Source of the DNA: Phycisphaerae bacterium
GTDB lineage: Bacteria > Planctomycetota > Phycisphaerae > Sedimentisphaerales > Anaerobacaceae
Direction of reading: 5' to 3'
NCBI GenBank assembly: GCA_030601745.1
Contig: JAUWBI010000004.1
Span: 20,147 to 84,146, forward strand
Length of the DNA stretch: 64,000 nt
Position numbers and translations under genes: made by a program. The notes beneath the pieces are model-generated. The model made no database searches. It was not told the origin of the DNA and worked only from the letters and a program-made list of their open reading frames with translations. Positions 21,901-28,619 of the stretch are shown here, piece after piece; position 1 is the first letter of the stretch; each line of letters starts with the position of its first letter.

Positions 21901-23961
21901 GAGCTTAATCCTATTTATGTCCCCTTTTTGCGGAGCTTTGCGCCCGGGGAGAAACGAAGAACGCCGAGAGGCGTTGGTCGGGGACTAATAAGACGGGGCA
22001 AAGGCGTCTATAAAATCACGGGTTCCGGCAGGGGTATTGACGACCCGATAGAATCTATGATAACCCAAACCCGCCGAATGATTTCGATAGCCCATAAATC
22101 ACTTATAGCCCGTGCTTTTGTAGAAGTTGAGCAGAAAACCCCTGGTCTTTCAGGTTTAATAGAAAGAGTCCCGCCGCCAATGAAGGCCACTACATTTAAT
22201 GCTTCACAACTCAAAAAACAGTTAATTGATTTGGGTATTGATGTCGAACCAGGCGAACTTGATGATGCGATGTTTACTGTCTTTAGCAATTCGCCTATCT
22301 TTTTAGGCAAAGAACACATCATTTCAATAATCGGCGTGGATGGTAAGAGACAGTGGTTTGAAATTGCCCCTGAGCTTTACAGGGTTCTTGAATCTCTTGA
22401 CCAGTTCCAGTTGCCGAAAGCCTTCAATCTGATACTTGGCAAAGCCTGTAGATTGTGTCGTTTAGGTGCTACTGGTATTCACGCCGCCTTCGGCCTGGTC
22501 CGAAATCCTATAAGAGATATTATGGATACCGTAGTAAAGGCCAGATATGCCAGGGGGCCAGCGGCTTTTGTAAAAGGAGTAGCCAAAGACCTTTCAAATA
22601 CCGGGCTTGCAAAAGCATTAGGAATAGAGCCAAATAAAGCGGCAGAGAGATTCACTGATATCGGCGGTCAGATTTCAGGATATTTAGGACAAGATAGAAC
22701 TTCCATACAGCATTTAAGAGGCTCGGCACTTAGCAACACGGTTGGAGAACATACTATTGAAACAGTCAAACATCCTATTATTGTCTTGCGAAAGCTCTTT
22801 GGAATACCGGAGTCGGGATTGAGGATTGAGGAATTTGAGCGGGCATTAAAGGACTGGATGGAAAAACATCAGCCACAGGGCGGCGAACCATCACCGGATG
22901 CTATCGTGTATGCTTTTGCGATGGCGTCAGACCAGACCATCAATTATCGCCGGGCTGGTCTCTATGGTAGATGGCTCAACGGAATGATTCCTTTCTGGAA
23001 CGCCAATGCGCAAGACCCATCGAAAGTCTATCGGACTTTTACTGGTGATAGAGCAAAGCAAGCTGCTTTGTGGGGTCTTGCTGCTCTGACTTTACCTGCG
23101 ATCGGAATATGGTGGTTGAACAAAGATGAGGAATGGTGGAAGGAATTACCGCCCTGGGAGAAGGCGAATAATATCCATATTCCCATCTTTAAGCGGGCCA
23201 AACAAATACCGATTCTTGGACGAGTGATTACAAAATACAAACAGGGCGAGGAAGTTGATTACATTTTCCGTATTCCTGTTCCGTTTTTGGTGGGCCACAT
23301 CTTTCAGAGTATGCCGGTTACGATTTTGGATGCCCTTTATAATTTAGACCCCCAAAAAATTAGTGATTTTCTCGGTGAAGTTTATAACGCCGATGTAAAA
23401 CCTCTGTTCGATTGGCCCGCAGCGATAGGCCCATATCTTGACTTGCGAAGCAATAAGGATTGGGCGGGCCGAGCGATAATTCCCCCGTCAGTTGAAGGAA
23501 AGTTGCCAGAAGACCAGTATAAACATTACACTACCGAGTTTTGCAAAGCCATAGGCAAAATATTCAACGTTTCGCCAGCGCAGATAGAGTATGCACTTAA
23601 CTCTTATTCGGGAGGTCTCTATCGCCGACCCGGGCGCATAGCCGGAATCATTACCAAAGCCCCAGAAGAAAGACAACCTGCCGACTGGCCTGTAATCGGG
23701 ACTTTATTTGTTCGTGACCCATTTGCACCGAAAGAATCCATCCAAAGATTTTACGAAGAAAAAGAGCGTCTCAACAGGATGTATCAATCGGGCAAAATCG
23801 TAGCGGGAAGTGAACTCGGCAGAAAAAGAAAAAGGTATAACTATATCAGCACAAAATATCTGTCCCTGTATTGGAAAAGGCTACAAGAGGCAAAATTGAT
23901 TTCAGAACGCAAGCGGATTTATGGAAAAATTGGAGAGTTGATTAAGAAGAGCACCTCATAG
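13000..23961 (+). CDS. Giant phage polyvalent protein: methylase, SNO-like helicase, metallopeptidase, LPD38
   Basis: 3653 residues. Order: Pro-rich N-terminus (1-105); Gly/Ala-rich hydrophobic segments (190-275) that could insert in membranes; a module at about 620-710 (YRAETG, WVARDRETAARYG) resembling small polyvalent-protein domains; an N6-adenine DNA methylase at about 1125-1330 with EPTAGTGML (1163-1171) and NPPFG (1223-1227); a Pro/Glu/Arg-rich linker (1340-1500); a superfamily-2 Strawberry-notch-like helicase (1500-2130) with GHQTGVGKGR (1577-1586), DESH (1704-1707), SSAT (1733-1736) and QILGRINRKGQ (2089-2099); an HEVGHH zinc-peptidase motif (2684-2689); and a C-terminal region with PFWNA (3331-3335) like LPD38. 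Polyvalent proteins are known to enter the host with phage DNA and protect it. Ejection with the genome is inferred. No frameshift is seen. Confidence 0.85.
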   Translation: MARFDFQPERKFDFRPIEKKFAFRPEPPAVTQVIEAPELTRIDQPAPTIAPEPPRMPPAARVPTERPVIAPELPRPEYITTPRDIRPPEIPDLTRIAEPTVKAKPFSLFGKSFIQQLAGRPAMMLRGAQVYTPGKSLGLDPLMQQASFYLESQRDPVIAKEIEQAARGKLWPIGDDQKWWKVEKKYLPETINAWAANVGAQVPIMLITQAGRMLGKVVGKPVGAAVGAAAALVTGGPDPTDVGTAPIVAKITSGVIKHLGGAVPLVAMEAGGFMDEAENLAIDKDISEKYARIYGLGSGTIEYAQWLFVLGSYRRLARPAQKTIVKKILIEIGGDAVEGLEEISQEGLQNKLLQKAVAEMKQRYPDYTGQAPKTWAGWKRAGAIGAGTAFITRLPGHGLTMAEGRLARRKIVESQIVPPAAEVPEITPEPPIAGPKLPVVEPTEVTEPIEPELQELLKSKPASINKFLPKSDTRIITKEGEYTNGVWLIKKEFVPPKVKERIDAEPSGRELSSKDIYPEDEGSFSVGIVGVANLDYKPSYVLRNAEGVEIGIDKDFYDYLDKHIPNFRLTFKKGDAPAAIYSGRQKAGLIMPVTISEPKYIKPSEEPPTIAAEPTAGKKYEGKAYRAETGLVIKGETAADVVRYEQEDLGNDLGVSEEKIAELEKRPEKDIVWVARDRETAARYGEPEEVTDAVVGGEIIAEIPDGVLVLKPAVEKAAEVKPKFKVTRARIPITKEGVVPEVISEKRYTAEGEEIEPAEPAEELWKMTREEYEATPDFQRIYGRTEGKNREAALSVHKIAVEDALAKGEPVPSHVLESYKTEEWAQEALAPAKPTAEIKAPVSDEVINLIEAGFKLKDGRIISTGHVHALPENISVEDVAEVGFVRIDTNEFMSREETEKLIGTSDTTELIKLKEAIEKAEPTVEGQLTKKAFDDYWAEVGDKPELLEDAVLEYVANANQEFKDLEDKLMEIEETDPVGHTAEHKKVMGQLDKIRADLEAKIRAVEKVAPARPIPKGIIVKPPAEKPGVGTVDNINVIGLADRFSERLKTIEAPIDNRQVKQWVAEELGVSESELRPEKGYSHKRVQEAMELALVRAARSIVEENRGQPDETFRRLQQLYERQPILAARTGISIKRQAYSTPAPLAFIANELAHITPDTMIYEPTAGTGMLTIGSVPNMTVVNELDPTRAEILRSQGYYQVSQKDARAISPKIEKSFDAVIMNPPFGKHKTVPYDKFKLSHIEHIIAAENLKAMKDEGRAVMIIAAPKKMGRYSTPEWVFGNYIYSHYNVTGDFEVAGDLYRRQGAAWPVRVIAIHGRKKSEKYGPKKGIFRANTWEEAYNKMKEILADEPEIIYPAAREKPVGPEGLRGRIERRPAEELEPVREPAAEPIEPAGERPAVARRPGERITERRPAERRPRGRVVRVPAGEREVQPEPFRLAKPVLPDRKAPSKEKAPGERPERPAVRKAEREPEVERVEKRKPVGVVGPSALGKLQIPYKPSSKAPAPNENIPTYLEPHVTAALENLKQNVGDIDEYVREQLQYESNERMWEHLSASQVDSIALALDKIDKRSAMVVGHQTGVGKGRVAAGIVRREIINGRKPIFFTSGKHLFTDFFRDLFDVGLTEDQIKPLMMNADVDIKDQQNRVIVKQHGNRAVADQAIHKAIQTKDYNLVLSTYHQINTETRKQRAQLATLMPGNLLILDESHNAAGESQTGEYLKEILIPHSAGVLFSSATYAKTPKTMALYARTGLLDAFDGDTENMLDAVQTGGEPYQEVIAAALARANSYIRTELDFSGIKYETTIDARHLDRDAERADRVTSVLRDIIAFDNYFAKVIVDPVKKEAKAQAKRRRGPAMTVGHTNFAAVSHNAIKQMLLTLKIDETIEQAKQALQAGQRPIIALENTMGSFLKRYVEQHGLNAGDIIKDFDYREVLLNMLRNTLSYTIVHGWGDIEVIKVPLEELPLDAQDAFHRAENDIKEMELDLPGSPIDEIISRLEAEGHKVGEITGREIRLIKKGKNEYELAHRPAKERDKTSIVYDYNNGSTEVLVVNVAGAEGMSAHASRDFKNQEKRVMIVAQPAADINKFVQILGRINRKGQVIDPEYKILMTALPSEIRPAAILENKMRSLNANTSAKTKGAYQQKEIPDILNLYGEYITAQYIIQNPDILKQMGLDLEISKYANAMSEGNYHGPWNEDKVARRFTGRLALLSTDQQQEFYEWAEPTFNSLIDLLNKTDQNELVSADKDYKAELVDSKTIFVGEPGNIFQEPATLDKMSTVLEGRPMTTVEIKDEVQQVVEAANLSTPSAYMEYMRTRIDTAWGEYQAARKRKGKKVRQSSVNAQEKGKDMLRYLKLSSVRADGEGNPFVLLEIIDSFGKKEYAINPAAPSNIRVRIAIPHPARTAVISLGQFHNSQSFYGNLDKYFNIPADQKEERYIANGNIIAAMGVLVGDSEKGKQVRPKVINYTMADGSRRQGLLLPKTYDPAYDLPSSVNMIPEAAAAYLMEQPTGTAHLKMGEARIIKVATNSVYIEVPKSKARGLKYFGDTGLKELVGEFETWRQAMRADFSADILLDVLNYLKSRGNAIKSDDAAPETAREYNNAHRDRGEAVGFAEPAKEIKIALQRGVARPADISQRQIIQFLSKSFGIPIRGIATFRKKKPGWYNQRTRGIRLKNVNSLRVAAHEVGHHIDIYFNNKASVKMSHAWYGLGAELVRLGKAVYGKKRPKEGYKMEGYAEFVFGWLTGAIDLKKEAPQMLQFFEKSYLKDNAEIADILHTARDMIDKWKEQGAEARFDSQIGQKLRPEKNWKERFSLWFQTAFTDVSAPIQRALHENIPARSIWFGSKDPGFLYQFFAQTEGARAITMVEEHTIDLWGNPTGKSLRAVLKPVAHQIKDFVRYVVAARAINLNAREIESGFDIEDAVYIFKKYDSPQWRKAAHELTEWNHRILDYLVQAGGLEEEAAKQMRELNPIYVPFLRSFAPGEKRRTPRGVGRGLIRRGKGVYKITGSGRGIDDPIESMITQTRRMISIAHKSLIARAFVEVEQKTPGLSGLIERVPPPMKATTFNASQLKKQLIDLGIDVEPGELDDAMFTVFSNSPIFLGKEHIISIIGVDGKRQWFEIAPELYRVLESLDQFQLPKAFNLILGKACRLCRLGATGIHAAFGLVRNPIRDIMDTVVKARYARGPAAFVKGVAKDLSNTGLAKALGIEPNKAAERFTDIGGQISGYLGQDRTSIQHLRGSALSNTVGEHTIETVKHPIIVLRKLFGIPESGLRIEEFERALKDWMEKHQPQGGEPSPDAIVYAFAMASDQTINYRRAGLYGRWLNGMIPFWNANAQDPSKVYRTFTGDRAKQAALWGLAALTLPAIGIWWLNKDEEWWKELPPWEKANNIHIPIFKRAKQIPILGRVITKYKQGEEVDYIFRIPVPFLVGHIFQSMPVTILDALYNLDPQKISDFLGEVYNADVKPLFDWPAAIGPYLDLRSNKDWAGRAIIPPSVEGKLPEDQYKHYTTEFCKAIGKIFNVSPAQIEYALNSYSGGLYRRPGRIAGIITKAPEERQPADWPVIGTLFVRDPFAPKESIQRFYEEKERLNRMYQSGKIVAGSELGRKRKRYNYISTKYLSLYWKRLQEAKLISERKRIYGKIGELIKKSTS

Positions 23962-24160
23962 TGTGTAGTGTGTAAGGTACAAAGCTATAATCCTTTGCTT
24001 TTTCCCGACAGTCTGGATTATCGTTGCAATAGCGTACATTCTGTTCACCGAGAACTTGGCCGTTTACTATTAGGGGTTTTGTGCAAACAGAGATGCTTGC
24101 ATCTGGGCAAACTTTGCCGCAGATATGACACTTCCAAGTTTCAAATCCAGGTATTGTCAT
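23942..24160 (-). CDS. Small Cys-rich protein, second gene of a minus-strand pair
   Basis: 72 residues. An AAGG at 24167-24170 lies 6 bases before the ATG, inside the end of the upstream gene, so the two are coupled. The sequence has WKCHICGKVC near the N-terminus and YCNDNPDCREKAKDY later, giving a C-x2-C-x3-C set and a second Cys pair, as in small zinc-binding folds. The 3' end overlaps the 3' end of the giant polyvalent gene by 20 bp in convergent orientation. The function is unknown; a regulator or anti-host factor of the phage is possible. Confidence 0.55.
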   Translation of the reverse strand: MTIPGFETWKCHICGKVCPDASISVCTKPLIVNGQVLGEQNVRYCNDNPDCREKAKDYSFVPYTLHTMRCSS

Positions 24161-24163
24161 TAT

Positions 24164-24382
24164 TTACCTTTTTATTTTCCGAACAGGAACTTGCTCGATA
24201 TAGCAAACTGGCTTATGCTTATCATCAAGAAGCCTAAAATACTGCCCTATATCTTTTCTGATATAATGGAACCGGCCTCGTCCATAGGTTTGCTTAACCT
24301 TTTCTATAACTGCTTTTTTTGTTGTGAAAACCTCAGCGACTCTCATATCGTTACAATCTTGCATAAACCATACTTTTGTCAT
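24164..24382 (-). CDS. Small basic protein, first gene of a minus-strand pair
   Basis: 72 residues from the ATG at 24382 (MTKVWFMQDCNDMRVAEVF). GAGGT at 24387-24391 lies just upstream, which favours this start over the in-frame ATG at 24403. The rest is a compact alpha/beta protein with a basic C-terminus (YIEQVPVRKIKR). A well-formed promoter is 30-57 bp upstream of the start. It is cotranscribed with the Cys-rich gene at 23942-24160 and is divergent from the PEP-CTERM gene. The family is not recognised. Confidence 0.55.
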   Translation of the reverse strand: MTKVWFMQDCNDMRVAEVFTTKKAVIEKVKQTYGRGRFHYIRKDIGQYFRLLDDKHKPVCYIEQVPVRKIKR

Positions 24383-24411
24383 ATTTACCTCAAATCCCTT
24401 CAATTATCTCA

Positions 24412-24439
24412 ATTATACCCCTAATTTCACAGATTTCAA
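24412..24439 (-). promoter_or_regulatory. Sigma70-type promoter for the two small minus-strand genes
   Basis: On the minus strand TTGAAA (24439-24434) and TATAAT (24417-24412) are 16 bases apart. The -10 is a perfect consensus. The start codon of the first small gene is 30 bases downstream. It lies back to back with the plus-strand promoter at 24473-24501, with 33 bp between the two -35 boxes. Confidence 0.6.
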
Positions 24440-24472
24440 GGTAAGATTTTTTTTATTTTTTTCTGATTTTCA

Positions 24473-24501
24473 TTGACACGCAGACACGAATCAACTATAC
24501 T
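24473..24501 (+). promoter_or_regulatory. Sigma70-type promoter for the PEP-CTERM gene
   Basis: TTGACA (24473-24478) and TATACT (24496-24501) are separated by exactly 17 bases. The expected start of transcription is near 24508, giving a 5' leader of about 65 bases before the PEP-CTERM ATG. A T-rich tract (24449-24470) lies directly upstream and could act as an UP-like element. Confidence 0.7.
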
Positions 24502-24573
24502 GCTTTTAGTGGACAACCAAACAACACAACCCAGGATATCAAAAGAAAGAACAGAAGTGGAAAGGAGCAAATT

Positions 24574-25218
24574 ATGAAAGGTGCAACCATATCAATAATT
24601 ATCTGTATGTTGGCTCTTTCCGTACCGCCGGCTGAAGCAGCACTGATAACAATAAAGATTGAAGCTGAAATAGATTCTGTCAACGACCCGTACAATCTTC
24701 TGGAAGGCCAAATCAACCCCGGCGACATCATAATCGGCGCATACACCTACGAATCTACAACGCCGGATTCAAGTCCATCATATCCCACTGTAGGACGATA
24801 TGAACAGTCTGCCACTCTCTGCGGTATATCTGTAGTGATAGCCCCGCCCCAAACAAAACTGATATTTTTCAGGACGAATCCTGCGAATGTTGAGTTCCTT
24901 GTGGGTATTATTAACGACGGTACGTCGGGCGGTTTGCAAGATGGCTACTGGTTGATAAGCCATAACAACCTACCTCTTTTCAATGGTACTTCGGTTGACT
25001 ACATTTCTTGGGGACTTAGAGACTACTCTGCCACTGCCCTGTCAAGTATAGAGCTTCCCACAACCGCTCCGGTTCTGGAGGACTGGCAAGAAAATATTTT
25101 TATCATTGGAGGACATAGAACCTTCTGGATTCGGGCACATATGACTTCTGCCGTTCCGGAACCAGCAACGATGTTGTTGTTTGGCTTAGGTGGTTTATTT
25201 CTCAGAAAGCGGAGCTAA
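24574..25218 (+). CDS. Secreted PEP-CTERM protein
   Basis: 214 residues with AAAGGAG at 24561-24567. The N-terminus is a signal peptide (hydrophobic residues 5-20, then PPAEAA as a likely cleavage site). The mature part is beta-rich. The C-terminus is a classic PEP-CTERM sorting signal: VPEPATMLLFGLGGLFLRK near residues 193-211, with the PEP motif, a membrane span and a basic end. In known systems such proteins are processed by an exosortase and tied to exopolysaccharide or the cell surface; no exosortase is in this window. The gene has its own promoter and sits inside the phage-like element, so it looks like host-surface cargo. The mature domain is not recognised. Confidence 0.8.
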   Translation: MKGATISIIICMLALSVPPAEAALITIKIEAEIDSVNDPYNLLEGQINPGDIIIGAYTYESTTPDSSPSYPTVGRYEQSATLCGISVVIAPPQTKLIFFRTNPANVEFLVGIINDGTSGGLQDGYWLISHNNLPLFNGTSVDYISWGLRDYSATALSSIELPTTAPVLEDWQENIFIIGGHRTFWIRAHMTSAVPEPATMLLFGLGGLFLRKRS

Positions 25219-25256
25219 AATATTTCACTCAAGATTTTGGTTAAGGAGGAACAAAG

Positions 25257-28190
25257 ATGTCACCAAACAAACGAATTCTTATTCTTGTATCACTCGTTAT
25301 ACTTGCCATCAACATCTCTGCCACAGCCGACTGGAAGGAAGACGCAAGAGCGATAGACATCTCCGGCGGAGAAAACCATACGCTTGTCCTTACCCAGAAC
25401 AAATGGCCCTGGGCCTGTGGTTCCAACGTCTCTTACCAGCTCGGCATTGGTGATGATGCAAACGACCAATGGACACTTGTTCGAGTTCACGGGCCCAATG
25501 ACGTCAACTTCCTTGAGAATATCAACGACATTGACGCTGGCTGGACACACTCACTCGCCCTGGATGTAAACGGCTTTGTCTGGGCCTGGGGTAGAAATGT
25601 TGAAGGCCAGCTTGGAGACAACCAGAAATCGAGTACCCAACAATCTGCCACACCTGTGCAGGTTCACGATGGCGGTATGAATACCCCATCAGGCTATCTC
25701 GAAAATATCATTGTCATCTCTGCGGGCAGGAGCGGATTACATTCCTTAGCTGTTGATGCCAATAACTTTGTCTGGGCCTGGGGTTATAACTACAATGGGC
25801 AGCTCGGCAACGGTGAAAGTGGCATCTGGACCAATAAACCTGCACCTGTGAAGGTTCGCGGCGGCGAGATGGGGACAACCTTTCTCGAAAACATCATTGC
25901 CGTTTCCGCTGGTGAGAACCAATCTATGGCACTGGATGTAAATGGATTCGTCTGGACCTGGGGCAGTAACCACTGGCCAGCAGACTACGGCGACTACCCG
26001 GGAGGAACCGGCAAACTCGGTAATGGCCTGACGGAGGACACCAATACTCCCGTCCAGGTTCTGAAAGGCCAGCAGCAAAGCAGTTCAGATTATCTGGAAA
26101 ATATAGTTGCTGTCAACGCCGGCTGGGACCATTGTATGGCTCTGGAGAAGTATGACCCCTGTCTTCCCTGGGAGCCGAATTATGACCCCAATTATGGCCT
26201 TGGCTATGTTTATACCTGGGGCAACAACGGACAATGCTACGATTCTGACGGCGGCAGACTCGGAAATGGTACAATGACCAACAGTAATACACCGGTATTT
26301 GTTCTTTCCGGTCAGCAGGACCCCAATAATCCAGACTCTTATCTTAAAGGAATTATTGCGGTCTCGGCGGGCGAAGGCCATAGCCTTGCTTTGGACCTTA
26401 ATGGCACCGTCTGGGCCTGGGGTGATAACAAATACGGCCAACTCGGTAATGACACAAATGACCCGTGTACCACTGCCGTAGCAGTTGTCGGCCTTAATGG
26501 TGAAGGTTACCTTGAAAACATCATTGCTATTTCCGCAGGATTCTGGCATTCGCTCGCTATCGATGTCGATGGCACTATATGGACCTGGGGCAAAGGTGAT
26601 TATGGCCGGCTCGGCCTGGGAAATGACGCTAATAGCAATACACCTCACCCGATACGTGTCGTTTACAATTTCACACAGCACACCTTTTATTTCGGAATAC
26701 AAACGGCGATTGACAATGCTAATAATGGCGAAGTTATTGTAGCTTCGCTCGGCACCTATTATGAAAACATCGACTTTCTTGACAAAAGCATAACCGTTAG
26801 AAGCACCGACCCGGATAATTGGGACGTGGTGGCCAAAACAATCATCGATGGCTCAAATAACGATTCAAATGTGGTAACATTTGACGACAACTCCGGCTCG
26901 ACACTGGCCGGATTCACCATTACAAACGGCTATGACGGTGGCATATACTTTAGAAATCAGTCCTCGGCCGATATCACAAATTGTGAGATTCTCAACAATG
27001 ACGGCAGCGGAATATATTGCTGGGACAACTCCGACCCGAACATAATTAACTGCAACATTGAGGCAAATAATGATGGTGGGATTTGGTGTGACAACTCCCA
27101 TCCGAACATAACCAATTGTATTTTCAGTGGTAATTCAGCTTCACACGCCGGAGGGATATATAATGCATATTCCGACCCGAATGTAACTAACTGCACTTTC
27201 ACTGGCAATACCGCCGATGGGGGGTACGGCGGCGGGATGCTAAACTACCAATCTTCCCCGACAGTGACTAACTGCATATTCAGCGGGAACTCAGCGGAAT
27301 GGGGTGGTGGGATGCAAAACCTTACCGAATCTTCCCCGACAGTGATTAACTGCTCCTTCAGCGGGAACTCAGCCGGTTACGGCGGAGGGATGCACAACGA
27401 GCAATCTTCCCCGACGATAACAAACTGCATCTTCTGGGACAACGATGCCGTTAGAGACGGTAACGAGATATATAACTGGGGGGATTCTGACCCGAACTTC
27501 AGCTACTGCGATATAGAAGATTCCAACGGCAGCGGAGATAATTGGCACCTAAAGCTCGGAATAGATGGCGGCGAAAATATCGACGAAGACCCGCTCTTTT
27601 ATGACCCGAATGACCCTAATGATTATCATCTTGGTCCAAACTCGCCCTGTATCGACGCAGGAACGAATACACCCATCGGCGGCTTGCCCACGACAGACAT
27701 TGACGGCGAAGACCGAGTGATAGACGGCGACGGCGATGGAAACAGTATTGTCGATATGGGTGCCGATGAGTATGATTATAGAGATGCCGATTTCAACAAT
27801 GACGGCACAGTCAACTTCATTGATTACGCCATATTTGCTAATGCCTGGCAAACCGACAATCCTGATTTCAGCCTGGATGACGATAATGATGTTGATATGA
27901 ACGACCTTTCTCTCTTTGTGGAAGACTGGCTCTGGATAGCTGGCTGGACAAAAACTTTCGCCGCCGGTTACGGCCAAAGTATGAGCCAGGGTTTCGGTCT
28001 TATGGAAGCCCTTTACCAGGCTGCGCCGGCCGAACAACAGCCAACCCAGATTAAACCGCTTGATATTAAAGAGATAATAAAGCGGCTTGAGGAAATCTGG
28101 CTCGACCCTGAGGTGCAAGAGGTAATAGATGAGGACAAGTGGCTGAAATTTATGAAATCACTAAAGAGGAACAAATATAAAATCGGTTAG
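25257..28190 (+). CDS. Large secreted RCC1-repeat, beta-helix and dockerin-like protein
   Basis: 977 residues with AAGGAGG at 25243-25249. A signal peptide (about residues 5-24) is followed by RCC1-type propeller repeats to about residue 470, seen as repeated SLALDVNGFVWAWGxNxxGQLG units. Residues about 485-830 form a right-handed beta-helix with repeats such as TVTNCIFSGNSAEWGGGM. At about 842-890 is a dockerin-like pair of calcium loops (ADFNNDGTVNFIDYAIF, then DDDNDVDMNDLSLF). A charged helical tail follows. Such modular extracellular proteins are common in Phycisphaerae; the dockerin-like end usually anchors or assembles them. It follows the PEP-CTERM gene by 38 bp and is probably cotranscribed. 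The substrate is unknown. Confidence 0.75.
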   Translation: MSPNKRILILVSLVILAINISATADWKEDARAIDISGGENHTLVLTQNKWPWACGSNVSYQLGIGDDANDQWTLVRVHGPNDVNFLENINDIDAGWTHSLALDVNGFVWAWGRNVEGQLGDNQKSSTQQSATPVQVHDGGMNTPSGYLENIIVISAGRSGLHSLAVDANNFVWAWGYNYNGQLGNGESGIWTNKPAPVKVRGGEMGTTFLENIIAVSAGENQSMALDVNGFVWTWGSNHWPADYGDYPGGTGKLGNGLTEDTNTPVQVLKGQQQSSSDYLENIVAVNAGWDHCMALEKYDPCLPWEPNYDPNYGLGYVYTWGNNGQCYDSDGGRLGNGTMTNSNTPVFVLSGQQDPNNPDSYLKGIIAVSAGEGHSLALDLNGTVWAWGDNKYGQLGNDTNDPCTTAVAVVGLNGEGYLENIIAISAGFWHSLAIDVDGTIWTWGKGDYGRLGLGNDANSNTPHPIRVVYNFTQHTFYFGIQTAIDNANNGEVIVASLGTYYENIDFLDKSITVRSTDPDNWDVVAKTIIDGSNNDSNVVTFDDNSGSTLAGFTITNGYDGGIYFRNQSSADITNCEILNNDGSGIYCWDNSDPNIINCNIEANNDGGIWCDNSHPNITNCIFSGNSASHAGGIYNAYSDPNVTNCTFTGNTADGGYGGGMLNYQSSPTVTNCIFSGNSAEWGGGMQNLTESSPTVINCSFSGNSAGYGGGMHNEQSSPTITNCIFWDNDAVRDGNEIYNWGDSDPNFSYCDIEDSNGSGDNWHLKLGIDGGENIDEDPLFYDPNDPNDYHLGPNSPCIDAGTNTPIGGLPTTDIDGEDRVIDGDGDGNSIVDMGADEYDYRDADFNNDGTVNFIDYAIFANAWQTDNPDFSLDDDNDVDMNDLSLFVEDWLWIAGWTKTFAAGYGQSMSQGFGLMEALYQAAPAEQQPTQIKPLDIKEIIKRLEEIWLDPEVQEVIDEDKWLKFMKSLKRNKYKIG

Positions 28191-28332
28191 CTGTTTTTAT
28201 CTTGTGGACTTTTTTGCAGAGCATTGGCTCTGGTAAGAAACAGTGTCAGGCGGTGGTCCAGGTGGCTGATGAGGTGGCTTCCCTGGTTCTCCTGCAGGGT
28301 GGGCGGCTGGCGTGGCTGTTGAGCTTTCCTGC

Positions 28333-28363
28333 AAAACGGTGTCCGCTGGCTGCCCCGTTTTTT
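28333..28363 (+). terminator. Intrinsic terminator candidate 1 after the RCC1 gene
   Basis: AAAACGG (28333-28339) pairs with CCGTTTT (28355-28361) around a 15-base loop that can itself fold; a T-run to 28363 follows. It lies 140 bp after the stop of the large secreted protein. Confidence 0.45.
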
Positions 28364-28384
28364 AGCATTTGCTATTTCCTTCCA

Positions 28385-28423
28385 GGGCCAGCTTGGAGCT
28401 TTGCTCGCTGGCCCTACTTTTTT
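28385..28423 (+). terminator. Intrinsic terminator candidate 2 after the RCC1 gene
   Basis: GGGCCAGC (28385-28392) pairs with GCTGGCCC (28407-28414). An inner GAGC/GCTC pair extends the stem, and six T residues follow at 28418-28423. It sits at the junction with a convergent minus-strand gene whose stop codon lies in the same hairpin. Confidence 0.65.
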
Positions 28424-28605
28424 GTGGTAGTCGAGCTATGAGAATCGTGCGAATCATTGGAATCATAATCGCCCTGACAATTTTCGTCTGGCTGTGCTAC
28501 CTGGCATATCACGCCTGGCCTATCGCAATGGACAGCGTGGGAGAACGTTTGGATTTGCCATAGTAGTTGCAACAGAGCGACAAAAAGCAAAATCCATTTT
28601 CGCAT
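28414..28605 (-). CDS. Small exported or membrane-anchored protein, second of a minus-strand pair
   Basis: 63 residues from the ATG at 28605; AAAGG at 28615-28619 lies 9 bases upstream. A hydrophobic N-terminus (MRKWILLFVALLQLLWQIQTF) could be a signal peptide or anchor. The rest is short and polar with three Cys (HCDRPGVICQVAQPDENC), ending in a Ser/Asp/His-rich tail. It starts 15 bases after the stop of the upstream small membrane gene. A plus-strand frame at 28438-28563 also looks hydrophobic, but it has a weaker ribosome site. A spanin-like lysis pair is one possibility, not proven. Confidence 0.4.
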   Translation of the reverse strand: MRKWILLFVALLQLLWQIQTFSHAVHCDRPGVICQVAQPDENCQGDYDSNDSHDSHSSTTTKK

Positions 28606-28619
28606 AGTTCGCAACCTTT

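Noticed and set aside
28202..28441. 79-codon plus-strand frame after the RCC1 gene
   Set aside because: It covers both terminator hairpins and has no ribosome site.
28438..28563. 41-codon plus-strand hydrophobic frame
   Set aside because: Possible, but it is antisense to a minus-strand gene with a better ribosome site; it lies after two terminators.
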